NCBI GenBank assembly: GCA_024167805.1
Contig: CP099988.1
Location: 496,001 to 560,000 of the forward strand
Source of the DNA: Methanobacterium sp. ERen5
Lineage (GTDB): Archaea > Methanobacteriota > Methanobacteria > Methanobacteriales > Methanobacteriaceae
DNA: 64,000 bases
Reading direction: 5' to 3'
Below are positions 19,693 through 29,173 of the stretch, piece by piece. The notes beneath the pieces are model-generated. The model worked only from the letters and a program-made list of their open reading frames with translations, searched no databases and had not been told where the DNA came from. Numbering within the stretch: position 1 is the first letter of the stretch; every line of letters starts with the position of its first letter. A program made the position numbers and the translations under genes.

Positions 19693-20295
19693 TTAGAAGT
19701 AGATGTCTTCCTTGGAAAACCTCATCTTAGGCATTTGCTCATCTGCAGGGTACCCCAATGGTACGATCATGGTGGGCACAAGTTCACCTGGAATATCCAA
19801 TATTTTTGCGTATGAAACAGGATCAAATCCCTGCATTGGACAGGAATCTACTCCAAGAGATTTTGCTGCAAAGAGTGCTGTGGTTACTGCTATGAAGACA
19901 TTGTGCTGGGCCTCAGATATTGCTGCAGCTTCTTCATTGAACATTCCGATGAAGGTGTTTATCACAGCTTCAAACTGTTCGATATTTTCTTTAGGAACTC
20001 CCATCTCCTTCATGGATGCAATTACCTTTTTAGCATTGCCCATCATATCAGGATTGGCACAGAACACCAGAAGATGTGAACAGCTGCTTATCTGTGGTTG
20101 ATCCATGGATGCAGATGATAGTTTATCCAAGGTTTCCTGGTCTGAAACCACCTTGATCTTCCATGGTTGAACATTCAAGGCTGAAGGTGAAAATCTGATC
20201 ATGTCAAGGATTTTGTCCAAAGTTTCTTCATCTATCTTTTTTCCATCAAACTTCTTGGTTGCATATCTTGCCATGAGTAAATCGTTAAATTCCAT
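19693..20295 (-). CDS. Nitroreductase-family FMN-dependent NAD(P)H oxidoreductase
   Basis: 200 residues. The N-terminal MARYATKKFDGKKIDEETLDKIL and the FMN-binding FSPSALNVQPWKIKVV (about 35-50) are the family signatures. DSCPMQGFDPVSYAKIL and TMIVPLGYPADEQMPKMRF close the fold. Resembles NfsB-type enzymes; the natural substrate is not predictable. Stands alone, with gaps of about 300 and 155 bases on either side. Confidence 0.85.
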   Translation of the reverse strand: MEFNDLLMARYATKKFDGKKIDEETLDKILDMIRFSPSALNVQPWKIKVVSDQETLDKLSSASMDQPQISSCSHLLVFCANPDMMGNAKKVIASMKEMGVPKENIEQFEAVINTFIGMFNEEAAAISEAQHNVFIAVTTALFAAKSLGVDSCPMQGFDPVSYAKILDIPGELVPTMIVPLGYPADEQMPKMRFSKEDIYF

Positions 20296-20450
20296 AACTA
20301 ATCACACACCTAAAAATTTTTTATTATTTCTTCATAAAATTTTCATTAAACATCTTCAAGTTTTCTTTTAAAAAAAATAAATTTGGTTTCAGAACTCTAT
20401 TTTTCATATTATTCTGATTAATTTAGATTTCAATGGATTTAATGTGTTAT

Positions 20451-20837
20451 TTATTGGTTTGAACTCTCTTCTTCCTGTTTTTCAAGGGTATCTTCGATTT
20501 CTTCTAGAATATCTTCGAGTTCATGTTTTCGAGCCTGTACTATGGATAAAGTATCTAGAAGCACATCTCTAAGATCGTTGGTGATAAGCACACTCCACAT
20601 TTCATCTAGATAATTGTACAGTGTCATGAGATCGTCTGGTGAGTTTTTGTTAGATTCAACATTGTCCCTAACAAGCTGAACAAAAACATCTAGTTCATTG
20701 TCTAAATGATACAGATTTTCGACTGTAAATGCTATTCTTTCCTCAATCTCTTCCTGCAGTTCTTCCTTTAAAAGTCCTTCTACAGGTATGACTAATTCTC
20801 CCAATGGATGTTCTTCTTCCAAACTCATCATCTCCAA
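20451..20837 (-). CDS. Acidic helical protein of unknown function
   Basis: 128 residues, strongly acidic (runs such as LLKEELQEEIEERI and LEDILEEIEDTLEKQEEE), almost all predictable as helix with no membrane segment or catalytic motif. Starts at 20837, 20831 or 20828 (MSLEEEH) are equally possible. I recognise no family. Not linked to a neighbour by spacing. Confidence 0.6.
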   Translation of the reverse strand: MEMMSLEEEHPLGELVIPVEGLLKEELQEEIEERIAFTVENLYHLDNELDVFVQLVRDNVESNKNSPDDLMTLYNYLDEMWSVLITNDLRDVLLDTLSIVQARKHELEDILEEIEDTLEKQEEESSNQ

Positions 20838-21078
20838 TAAATTTTTTACTACATATAAAATATATGATCATCAATGTTGAATAATATTTCCCCATATAAC
20901 GTAAGAAAATTCAGTGCTCATCATTAATTCTCCCTGTGAAATATTCTATCATTTCATCTAGTTTTAGTGCATATAATTGGAAAAAAACTTACATAATGAC
21001 TGTCAAGAGTATTAATATATTGTAGAACTTGTTAACAGTTCAAAAATATTCAAAGGTTGTTTGGGAGGAAAGAAAAAA

Positions 21079-21603
21079 ATGGAAGAAGGAAGAAATTTAC
21101 TGTTCGGTGTACTGGGTATTTTGTTGGGTTTAATTGTTATTATTTTTCCGTTGATCAGTATTTTCACTGTGAATGCCATTGCAGGTATTGGAGTAATATT
21201 TGTGGGTGTTTGGATCATGGTGAAAAGTTTAAAGAATGATAGTATTGCCGCAGGAATTGCGGGTTTGATAGTTGCACTCTTTGCAATAATGCTTGGAATA
21301 GTATTCATAGGAGATATTAAAACATTTGAATTCTTTTCATTCATAGCCCTCTACATTGTAGGATTCTTCATAGCACTTGCAGGTGTTGAATCTTTAATAT
21401 CTGGAAAAGGTGCGAAGGGTAAAGGTACAGGAGTGCTTGGAATCATAATAGGTATCCTGTTTATAGTGATCGGAACCTTTGCAGCTAACCCATTGGTACT
21501 TGCAGCATTGATTGGTGCTTTCTTAATAATAGCAGGTTTAGTTGAAATATTAGAACCCCAACTCATGGAAATACCTAAAGAAACAACAAAAACCAAAAAA
21601 TAA
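21079..21603 (+). CDS. DUF308/HdeD-type small membrane protein
   Basis: 174 residues with about six hydrophobic segments separated by short Gly-rich turns, e.g. LLFGVLGILLGLIVIIFPLI and GIIIGILFIVIGTFAANPLV. The repeated GxxxGxxxI pattern is typical of DUF308. Function unknown. The frame opens at TTG 21061, but GGAGGAAAG precedes ATG 21079, chosen here. C-terminal PKETTKTKK is soluble. Confidence 0.75.
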   Translation: MEEGRNLLFGVLGILLGLIVIIFPLISIFTVNAIAGIGVIFVGVWIMVKSLKNDSIAAGIAGLIVALFAIMLGIVFIGDIKTFEFFSFIALYIVGFFIALAGVESLISGKGAKGKGTGVLGIIIGILFIVIGTFAANPLVLAALIGAFLIIAGLVEILEPQLMEIPKETTKTKK

Positions 21604-21834
21604 GAAACAGTTTTGTTTCTCATAAAACCAATTGATTTTATGGGAAACTGACTACCCATTTTATACTTTTTTTTAGATGGTCTGTAAATATTAATTGTCC
21701 CTGTGTTCCATAGAAAAGGATTTCTAAATATTTTCAATGCTGCAGAAGTTGTTTATTCTTTTTAGTTAATCTGCCCTGGTATCGTGCACAAATATAAAAA
21801 CTGATTTATGTTTTTAAATTTAGAAATATAAACC

Positions 21835-22686
21835 ATGAATGAAATTAATAAACGGCCAGGCATTATTTGGCAGAGCATACTTGTTTTTCTAATAGTACTC
21901 GATGGAATTTTACTATTTCTGACCCTTATTTCTCCAAATCTCAAATCTGAAACCATTGCAAATATGGGAATTTTCGATCTGGCTGTTTCAATCTTACTGC
22001 TTTTAGTTTTCCTCTGGAGAATGAAACAACACCCCAATGAATATCCAAAGTTCATAAAAAACAATTGGAAAGACATCCTTGCATTCGTACCAATATACTT
22101 CATTAGCTACTACTTGTTCGGACTCCATGATATTGGCATCATCCTGAAGATCATTGTGGTGATCAAACTTGCAGCCCTCTACATATTTTCAAAAAAGGTT
22201 GGCAAAGAATTCATCAAGTACCAAGAAAAAACCAGGCTTGTATATGCATTGGCATTTTTCCTCGTGGTGTTCTTCTTCTGTTCTTACATCTTTTATTTAG
22301 TTGAACACGGGGTGAATCCTGAAGTGTCCACCTTCGAAGATTCCATATGGTTCGTGCTTCAAACCATCACAACAGTTGGATACGGAGACATCATACCCAT
22401 CACAGGAATTGGCAGATTAATGGGTGTTATATCAATGTTCAGTGCCCTGGTCTTAACCAGTATCATCACTTCAGTCGCTACATTTTCACTCATAGAAAAA
22501 TTCAGAAAAGGAACAGAAGCCCTTACCGAAAAAACAGGTAAGTACGTTGAAACCATGGATGAAAAGTTAGACAAATTAAATCATCGGCTAGATGATCTAG
22601 AAAAGATAGATGAAATAAATAAAAACCTTGAAGAGATGAAATCAGAAATTGAGACACTAAAAAAGATGATGAAAGACAAGAAATGA
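21835..22686 (+). CDS. Potassium channel protein (Kch-like, TVGYGD filter)
   Basis: 283 residues. Hydrophobic segments at about 11-33, 46-61, 80-95, 99-118 and 134-156 are followed by the pore helix FVLQTITT and selectivity filter TVGYGD (180-185), then a last membrane helix. The C-terminal tail (about 225-283) is a coiled coil with heptad Leu/Ile, likely for tetramer assembly. No S4-like arginine ladder is seen, so strong voltage gating is doubtful. No ribosome binding site precedes the ATG, so the transcript may be leaderless. Confidence 0.88.
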   Translation: MNEINKRPGIIWQSILVFLIVLDGILLFLTLISPNLKSETIANMGIFDLAVSILLLLVFLWRMKQHPNEYPKFIKNNWKDILAFVPIYFISYYLFGLHDIGIILKIIVVIKLAALYIFSKKVGKEFIKYQEKTRLVYALAFFLVVFFFCSYIFYLVEHGVNPEVSTFEDSIWFVLQTITTVGYGDIIPITGIGRLMGVISMFSALVLTSIITSVATFSLIEKFRKGTEALTEKTGKYVETMDEKLDKLNHRLDDLEKIDEINKNLEEMKSEIETLKKMMKDKK

Positions 22687-22806
22687 TCTAAACACAGTTG
22701 TTTTACAAAAAATAAGGATATTAATGGATTGGTTTATCCATCAAAGTTGATAAATATACTATATTCTTTTTTTAGGGTTTGAATACCGAATTTTCATTCA
22801 TTTTTT

Positions 22807-23727
22807 TTAAGTTTGATCCATGGTCCTTTCTGGAAGTAGAAGCACAGCTGCAATAAGGAAGCAAACTCCCCCAACAAATGTTCCCCAATTTTGTATTGCG
22901 AAATTAACAGGTTCTCCTGTGGCAGGTAAAATAAATGCATAAATTGCTGAAATTCCAAATGCCACAGAACCCATGAGATTTAAAAGTGCAATGTGCCAGG
23001 ATATATTTTTCCAGTCAAATGAAACTACTCCATGACCCACCTCTATCCATACCAAGCTGCTTGCTATTAAGAAGCATATGGATCCATAAATATCCGGAAC
23101 CCAAACCTGGTGGTTTACCTGCTGGACAGTTAAAAGCAGGTTAACCGCAAAGAACGTGCTTAAATTAAAAAATATCGTTCCTATTAACTGAACTACTGAT
23201 GATACCCAGTCAATTCTTCGGGGCTCCCATGTAAAAACTTTAATTTCATCAACTATGTTCATGGACATGGGAACTCTCATGATGTTTACTGTTTCGATGT
23301 ACTGTAAGAACGCTGCAGTTGTGAAGAATATGGATCCTAACAAGTAGGTCATTGTATCGGTATGTGGACCTGCCCAGTTAATGTAGGATGGGGCAGAACC
23401 TAATACGAAAAGTAGGGATCCAACTGCAAAAAGCACACCTATCCACCATGCTATTGCTCCGGGTGCAAACCATGTGGAAATGGTACCTGAATCCAGGAGG
23501 TTGTGGTGTTTACGATGAAACCTTGACCTCCATTTATATTCTAAACCTTCGGGACTGATAAGAAGAGCCCCTGTAATAAAAGGACCTGTTTCAATAATTT
23601 CTCTGCACAACCATCCCGCTGGGATATTATGATACAAAATATCTGGACATTCGTCGAACTTTTTCTTCAAAATATTCCCATCCATGAATCCTTTTAACAA
23701 AATATACAAAATTATTAAGAATTTCAT
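22807..23727 (-). CDS. Multi-pass membrane protein with YrhK-like repeats
   Basis: 306 residues with about six to seven membrane segments in the C-terminal 220 residues. Two units look alike: WWIGVLFAVGSLLFVLGS..YLLGSIFFTTAAFLQYIE and WVSSVVQLIGTIFFNLSTFF..YGSICFLIASSLVWIE. These resemble the YrhK domain. Function unknown. An internal ATG at 23685 (MDGNILKKKF), just after AAAAGGA, may be the real start. Convergent with the channel gene. Confidence 0.65.
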   Translation of the reverse strand: MKFLIILYILLKGFMDGNILKKKFDECPDILYHNIPAGWLCREIIETGPFITGALLISPEGLEYKWRSRFHRKHHNLLDSGTISTWFAPGAIAWWIGVLFAVGSLLFVLGSAPSYINWAGPHTDTMTYLLGSIFFTTAAFLQYIETVNIMRVPMSMNIVDEIKVFTWEPRRIDWVSSVVQLIGTIFFNLSTFFAVNLLLTVQQVNHQVWVPDIYGSICFLIASSLVWIEVGHGVVSFDWKNISWHIALLNLMGSVAFGISAIYAFILPATGEPVNFAIQNWGTFVGGVCFLIAAVLLLPERTMDQT

Positions 23728-24041
23728 CTTAGAAGTAGTTTCAGTTGGGATCAGAGGATATTGAATGAAAAAAATTTGAATCTAAAAAAAAATATTTAAA
23801 AAAAACATGCTTTCGACTAACATAAAATGGAGATTTAAAGCTTAATTATGATATTTCAAATGGAAATCCTGCGTTTTAACTGGAACATATACCTGTTCTG
23901 TTAAAATTTTTCAAGTTTATTATTCCAAAGTTTCACTCGAATATTTAAAATTTAAACCCATCATGGAATAGGGTAGGTTGTAATTTTTATACTCTTAACA
24001 AAAGTTTTTTCGAGTGATCTCACGGGTATTTCATGGAAACT
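23728..24041. other. AT-rich intergenic region
   Basis: 314 bases without an open frame that has a ribosome binding site. Poly-A/T tracts only; nothing recognised. It holds the upstream region of the YrhK-like gene and the 3' side of the small membrane protein gene. Confidence 0.5.
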
Positions 24042-24161
24042 TTACTTTGAATAAGATTTGTTAAGGCTTCTGTTGTAACCCAGAAATAGGGTGAAGAAAA
24101 CCAAAAACATTGCACAGATCAAAACCATTGGAATTATCAAATCAGCATGAAACAAATTCAT
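24042..24161 (-). CDS. Small single-pass membrane protein, 39 residues
   Basis: ATG 24161 with an AGAGGTG ribosome binding site eight bases upstream opens a 39-codon frame: MNLFHADLIIPMVLICAMFL then VFFTLFLGYNRSLNKSYSK. One hydrophobic helix (about 8-29) and a basic tail, which would be cytoplasmic by the positive-inside rule. No family recognised. It lies alone in a gap between the METTL5-like and YrhK-like genes. Good initiation signals make it likelier than chance. Confidence 0.5.
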   Translation of the reverse strand: MNLFHADLIIPMVLICAMFLVFFTLFLGYNRSLNKSYSK

Positions 24162-24343
24162 TTCTTTTTCACCTCTAAATATTTTAGTCGAAGAACATGT
24201 TTAATTCTTACACCTTAATTTAAAAGTTAATACATATAAACTTAACTATTAGCTTGATCTGAAATGAAGGTATAAAAGAACTTTTAAAAAAGTAAGGCTT
24301 TATTAACAGTTTTTAAACCTGTGAATCCTATGTAACTAATATT

Positions 24344-24964
24344 TTAGATATTTTTCTCGATCCTCAGTACCACCACTTCCACTTCAACAGATTCTCTGGT
24401 GTGGAAATCGTATATTTTAGGTATGGGAAACTTGTATTCAAATTTGTGGGACACTACTGCATTTCTTTCCGCTACGAATTTCAATAGGAAGTTTAAGGTT
24501 TTCTTCAAGTGGAATGAGTAGACAACTGGAGAAATTTCAAGGGCCTTATCAAGGAATATCACATCTGCTGTTGTTTTATTAGATTTTTGCGCTCCAAATG
24601 GTGGGTTTTGAATCACGGTGTCCACTTCTTCAGTGAAATCTGTGATTTCTGATACAACGAACCTGGTGTTTTCAAGATTTCTCTTAGAAGATTCTGTTTC
24701 TGCCATAAAAACAGCTTCAGAATCTGTGTCTACTCCTACAACTTCATTTGCCCCGAGTAAAGCTGCCCCTATTGTGAATATGCCTGTTCCACATCCAAGA
24801 TCTGCCAGTTTCAATCCTTCAATGTCTCCAATGGCCATTGCATTCCAGAGCAGATCTGCAGCTATGACCGATGGGGTGGAATACTGTTCCAATTCTACGC
24901 GTGGATTTTTATGGGGAGAAATATCTTGAAGTGTCATTTCAAGCTGTCTTTTTTTCTTAAACAT
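24344..24964 (-). CDS. METTL5-like N6-adenine methyltransferase (COG2263)
   Basis: 206 residues. Motif I LADLGCGTGIFTIGAALLGA (about 53-72), acidic VVGVDTDSEA, and the catalytic NPPFGAQ (about 119-125) typical of N6-adenine methylases acting on RNA or DNA. Archaeal members of this group resemble eukaryotic METTL5, which modifies small-subunit rRNA; that target is inferred here. VELEQYSTPSVIAADLLW at the N-terminus is also characteristic. A second ATG at 24937 (MTLQDIS) is possible. Confidence 0.85.
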   Translation of the reverse strand: MFKKKRQLEMTLQDISPHKNPRVELEQYSTPSVIAADLLWNAMAIGDIEGLKLADLGCGTGIFTIGAALLGANEVVGVDTDSEAVFMAETESSKRNLENTRFVVSEITDFTEEVDTVIQNPPFGAQKSNKTTADVIFLDKALEISPVVYSFHLKKTLNFLLKFVAERNAVVSHKFEYKFPIPKIYDFHTRESVEVEVVVLRIEKNI

Positions 24965-25229
24965 TGCCTTGTTTTCCTATTATTTTAGGTTTAATTGAAG
25001 TAGGGTTTGGATGGTGATCTTTTCATCTGTAATATAATGGTTGTTTGTGAACATTGCATTAGTAATAAATAGAAATGTTCATTAAGCTCATCCATAATAC
25101 CAAAGTGTGAATCAATATAAAATTTATTAGTTAATTAATATAGAAATAAGAGTATATAATTAGTGGTAAAAAAAGATTATAAAGCTTAAAACTTGTAATA
25201 TATTAATTGAATAGTCAGGAAAAGATATT

Positions 25230-26717
25230 ATGTTTAAAAAGGTTTTAATAGCCAACCGTGGAGAAATTGCAATCAGAGTGATGAGAGCATGTCGTGAAAT
25301 GGAGATAGATAGTGTTGCAATTTATTCCGATGCAGATAAAAATTCTCTTTTTGCAAAGTATGCCGATGAAGCCTACAATATAGGTGAACCTTCGCCAGCT
25401 AAAAGCTACCTTAATATTGACAAGGTAATAGATGTTGCAATTAAGTCCGGAGCAGAAGCCATCCATCCTGGTTACGGATTTCTAGCTGAAAATTCTTTGT
25501 TGGGAGAAGAGTGTGAAAAACACGGCATCAAATTAGTAGGTCCCAGTGGAAGAGTTATTGAGGAAATGGGAAGTAAAATTGCATCAAAAAAGCTCATGAA
25601 ACGGGCAGGAGTTCCTGTAGTTCCTGGTGGAAGTAAAGCTATTGAAAATGTGGAAGAAGCTGCTAAAATGGCCGAAATTATCGGTTATCCTGTTATTATA
25701 AAGGCATCTGCAGGTGGTGGTGGAATAGGAATGAGAACCGTGTTTGAAGAGGATGAACTGGTTCGGGCCATTGAATCCACCAAATCCGTTGCAGAATTGA
25801 ACTTTGGAGATTCCACAGTTTTTGTTGAAAAATACATAGAAGAGCCTAGACACATAGAATTCCAGATACTTGCAGATGAACATGGCAACACCATTCATGT
25901 TGCAGATAGGGAGTGTTCCATCCAGCGCAGACATCAGAAACTCATAGAAGAATCCCCATCACCTATCATGACCGATGAACTCAGGGCAGAAATGGGAGAA
26001 GCAGCAATTAAAGCAGCAACATCTATTGGATACACCAACGCAGGAACTGTTGAATTTATATATTCTAATGGAGAGTTTTATTTCCTAGAGATGAACACTA
26101 GAATACAAGTTGAACATCCAATAACAGAAGCAGTGACTGGTGTTGATCTGGTTAAGGAACAGTTGAAAATTGCAGCTGGAAGGGAGTTATGCTGTAAACA
26201 AAACGAGATATCAGTACGGGGACATGCAATTGAATGTCGTATTAACGCTGAAGATCCGTTGAATGATTTTGCACCTAACCCTGGTAAGATCACGGGCTAC
26301 AGATCGCCTGGAGGAAACGGTGTCAGGGTGGATAGTGGTGTTTACAACAACTACACCATACCACCATACTACGATTCAATGATATCTAAATTGATTGTTT
26401 GGGGAAGAACACGTAAAGAGGCAATTGCAAGGATGCAGCGAGCTCTTTCGGAGTACATTATTTTGGGGGTTAAGACCACCATTCCTTTCCATAAATCCAT
26501 GATGGTTAACCAGCATTTCAGGGAAGCTAGTTTACACACCCACTTCGTTGATCAGTACAAAAATGAGATCATCGAGAACATGGAGAAGGTTATTGAAAAG
26601 GATAAAGATATGGAAGCCCGTCTTAAATCAACATTTTTACCTTCAAGAAAGGTTGCTGCAGTTTCAGCTGCAGTTTCAAATTATATGTCCGAATCAATAA
26701 AAAAGACCGAAGAATAA
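25230..26717 (+). CDS. pycA: Pyruvate carboxylase subunit A (biotin carboxylase)
   Basis: 495 residues. Carboxylates the biotin on the PycB subunit using ATP and bicarbonate, for oxaloacetate synthesis. Domains: biotin carboxylase N-terminal (MFKKVLIANRGEIAIRVMRA), ATP-grasp with Gly-rich loop KASAGGGGIGMR (about 154-165) and catalytic EMNTRIQVEHPITE (about 287-300), and C-terminal domain (GHAIECRINAEDP). No biotinyl domain is present, so this is the separate-subunit type of methanogens; pycB is not in the window. The biotin ligase gene follows 29 bases later, fitting joint expression. Confidence 0.94.
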   Translation: MFKKVLIANRGEIAIRVMRACREMEIDSVAIYSDADKNSLFAKYADEAYNIGEPSPAKSYLNIDKVIDVAIKSGAEAIHPGYGFLAENSLLGEECEKHGIKLVGPSGRVIEEMGSKIASKKLMKRAGVPVVPGGSKAIENVEEAAKMAEIIGYPVIIKASAGGGGIGMRTVFEEDELVRAIESTKSVAELNFGDSTVFVEKYIEEPRHIEFQILADEHGNTIHVADRECSIQRRHQKLIEESPSPIMTDELRAEMGEAAIKAATSIGYTNAGTVEFIYSNGEFYFLEMNTRIQVEHPITEAVTGVDLVKEQLKIAAGRELCCKQNEISVRGHAIECRINAEDPLNDFAPNPGKITGYRSPGGNGVRVDSGVYNNYTIPPYYDSMISKLIVWGRTRKEAIARMQRALSEYIILGVKTTIPFHKSMMVNQHFREASLHTHFVDQYKNEIIENMEKVIEKDKDMEARLKSTFLPSRKVAAVSAAVSNYMSESIKKTEE

Positions 26718-26746
26718 TTTAAAAATTTCGTGTAGGGGCATTTTAT

Positions 26747-27715
26747 ATGACCAAAAGAAAAATATTAAAAACTCTTTATGAAAAGAAGGATGAGTACGTA
26801 CCTCTGGAACATTTTGTGAATGAAACTGGAAAGAGTCCAGAGGTAATTGAAAATGAATTCCTAAATCTGGAAGAGGAAGGATACATCATAAACCACTCAA
26901 AACTTGGATACAGACTTATTAAAACTCCAAATCTTCTCCTGCCCTATGAAATTAAACGGGGCTTGAAAACCAATGTTATTGGTCATGATATACACTACTT
27001 TAACGAAGTTGATTCCACCAACGAAGTTGCTAAATACCTTGCAGAGGAGGGTGCCGAAGAAGGTACAGTGGTAGTTGCTGAAACTCAAAACAAAGGGAAA
27101 GGTAGACGTGGTAAAACCTGGATATCCCCACCTGGAGGCATCTGGATGAGTGTCATCCTCAGACCAGAAATACCTCCACACAGAGCATCCCAGTTAACAC
27201 TTGTTACAGGTGTGGTTGTTGCAAAAACAATTAAGGAAGAATTAAACATCGATGTGGGAATAAAATGGCCAAACGACATATTAATCGGTGACAAAAAGGT
27301 ATGTGGTATTTTAACAGAGGTGAATGCTACCTTGGATAAAGTGAAATACCTTGTGGTGGGTATTGGTATTGATATGAATGTGGATGTTCCCATGCTCCCA
27401 TCAGATCTTCAGAAAGGTGCTACTTCCCTTAAAAATGAGTTAGACACCGAAATTAACGGTGCTCTTTTGGTTCAAAGGTTCTTACTGAAATTTGAAAACA
27501 TCTACTCCGACTTTAAAGAAGGTAAGTTTCCAGAGATCCTTAATGAATGGCGTGCAATGTCTTCAACTATTGGAACCAGTGTTGAAGTTAGAACAAAGGG
27601 AAAAAGAGTTCAAGGCTACGCTGTAGGTATCAATAAAGAAGGAATACTCATAATTGAAATGGAAGATGGTAGCCTTAGAAAGATGATATCTGGTGAATGT
27701 TTACACTTAAAATAA
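26747..27715 (+). CDS. birA: Biotin-[acetyl-CoA/pyruvate carboxylase] ligase with N-terminal HTH
   Basis: 322 residues. Attaches biotin to the carboxylase via biotinyl-AMP. The N-terminal about 60 residues form a winged helix (KILKTLYEKKDEYVPLEHFV), so it may also act as a regulator like BirA. The catalytic domain has STNEVAKYLAEEG, GRRGKTWISPPGGIWMSVIL (about 118-137) and GIKWPNDILIGDKKVCGIL. An SH3-like C-terminus follows (VEVRTKGKRVQGYAVGI). Directly downstream of pycA in a likely operon; such pycA-bpl pairing is known in Methanobacteriales. Confidence 0.93.
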   Translation: MTKRKILKTLYEKKDEYVPLEHFVNETGKSPEVIENEFLNLEEEGYIINHSKLGYRLIKTPNLLLPYEIKRGLKTNVIGHDIHYFNEVDSTNEVAKYLAEEGAEEGTVVVAETQNKGKGRRGKTWISPPGGIWMSVILRPEIPPHRASQLTLVTGVVVAKTIKEELNIDVGIKWPNDILIGDKKVCGILTEVNATLDKVKYLVVGIGIDMNVDVPMLPSDLQKGATSLKNELDTEINGALLVQRFLLKFENIYSDFKEGKFPEILNEWRAMSSTIGTSVEVRTKGKRVQGYAVGINKEGILIIEMEDGSLRKMISGECLHLK

Positions 27716-27831
27716 AATAATGATTATTTTTTTCAACTTGACAAAGTATCCAGATTGATTGGATGTAGAAACAAAATAGATACTTATTGTAAACGAAAAT
27801 TGTATGCCTATTTAATTTTGGAGATAATGAT

Positions 27832-29169
27832 ATGGATAAGAAAGTAAAACTAACCTTTTTCCTGACTTTAATTTTACTTTTCAGTTTTGTTGCGACTTCT
27901 TACAGCTACAACAATCAAGTTAACAATTATCCCCAATATCCCCAGATTAATAGTACAGATAGAGTTCTGATCTTTGCCCCACACCCCGACGATGAATCTT
28001 TAAGCAGTGCAGGTTTAATAAGGTACTGTGTTGAGCATAATGTGCCTGTACATGTTGTTGTTGTTACCAACGGAGGTAAAGGAAAACTTGCCAGTATAAG
28101 ACATTCTGAAACTTTAAATGCAACTGCAAAACTTGGACTTTCAAGTAATAATGTAACATTTTTAGATTATCCACAGGTAATTAACAATTTATTTAATGAA
28201 AATTGGGATCCCAACCACGCCTACTCTGATGGTTCCCATCATAATTCATTCGCATATGATCAAAATTCCAGTTACTGTGGAGAATCCGTGGAATCTAATA
28301 TTGAAACCATGATTGCCAATTACAATCCAACGATTATTATTTATCCAGCATTGGATGATGATAACACCGACCACTGGGGAACTGGTTCATTCGTGGATTA
28401 TGCTGTTAACGATATGGGTTATCAAACCAAAATGTACAGCTACCTGGTTCATGATGATGAGACACTATGGCCATTTCCTAGATCCTACTTTCCACAGAGT
28501 AAACTGCTTCCACCATCATATCTCGCAAACCAGACCAGCTGGTTAATATTTCCTTTGAACAATTCTCTGGAACAATACAAGTTTAATGCAGTTAACTGTT
28601 ACCAAAGCCAGATGCAGAAAGATTCTGTTTTCTTAAAATCTTTCATCAAATCAAATGAACTCTTTGCAGTTGCCCCCATCAAGAACGTCACAAGACAAGA
28701 TACAAACAACGATTACATTAACTCCCATGGTTTTCCAACGACGGTGTTTCATGATCCAGTGGATGACATCCTAAACCAACCAACAAATCAGATCTACTCT
28801 GTACTGGACAGTCATAGTAGCTATGATATTGGGGATATTGGATTTGAAATTGACAACAACACACTATGGATATCTCTAAAAACAACGGGTGGAATTTCTA
28901 AAAATGGAATTTATCTGTTCCATTTGAGAGGATTTGGTGAATATGGAATATCGAGAGTAGATTTCCAAGTACAAGATGGAAAAGCCAGTTACATAATGCC
29001 ATCAAAAAATAGTGTAACACCCACATTAAAATTAAGGTCAGATGCATCGGGCATCGTGGTTGGAATACCTGCAATGCTTGATGATCACACATTCATGATC
29101 GATGTTGAATCTGAAAATTCAAGCCAAGTTTTCGATAGAACAGGCTACTTCGACGTTGATATGAGTTGA
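27832..29169 (+). CDS. Secreted PIG-L family deacetylase
   Basis: 445 residues. A signal peptide or anchor spans about 5-25 (VKLTFFLTLILLFSFVATSY). The PIG-L/LmbE metal motif PHPDDESLSSAG follows at about 46-57, with a later HWGTGSF likely supplying the third ligand. The family removes acetyl groups from N-acetyl amino sugars with zinc. The last 170 residues look like a beta-rich extracellular domain with no recognised family. Probably acts on cell-surface glycan. GGAGATAATGAT precedes ATG. Overexpression partners are not evident; the next gene is convergent. Confidence 0.82.
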   Translation: MDKKVKLTFFLTLILLFSFVATSYSYNNQVNNYPQYPQINSTDRVLIFAPHPDDESLSSAGLIRYCVEHNVPVHVVVVTNGGKGKLASIRHSETLNATAKLGLSSNNVTFLDYPQVINNLFNENWDPNHAYSDGSHHNSFAYDQNSSYCGESVESNIETMIANYNPTIIIYPALDDDNTDHWGTGSFVDYAVNDMGYQTKMYSYLVHDDETLWPFPRSYFPQSKLLPPSYLANQTSWLIFPLNNSLEQYKFNAVNCYQSQMQKDSVFLKSFIKSNELFAVAPIKNVTRQDTNNDYINSHGFPTTVFHDPVDDILNQPTNQIYSVLDSHSSYDIGDIGFEIDNNTLWISLKTTGGISKNGIYLFHLRGFGEYGISRVDFQVQDGKASYIMPSKNSVTPTLKLRSDASGIVVGIPAMLDDHTFMIDVESENSSQVFDRTGYFDVDMS

Positions 29170-29173
29170 AAAT

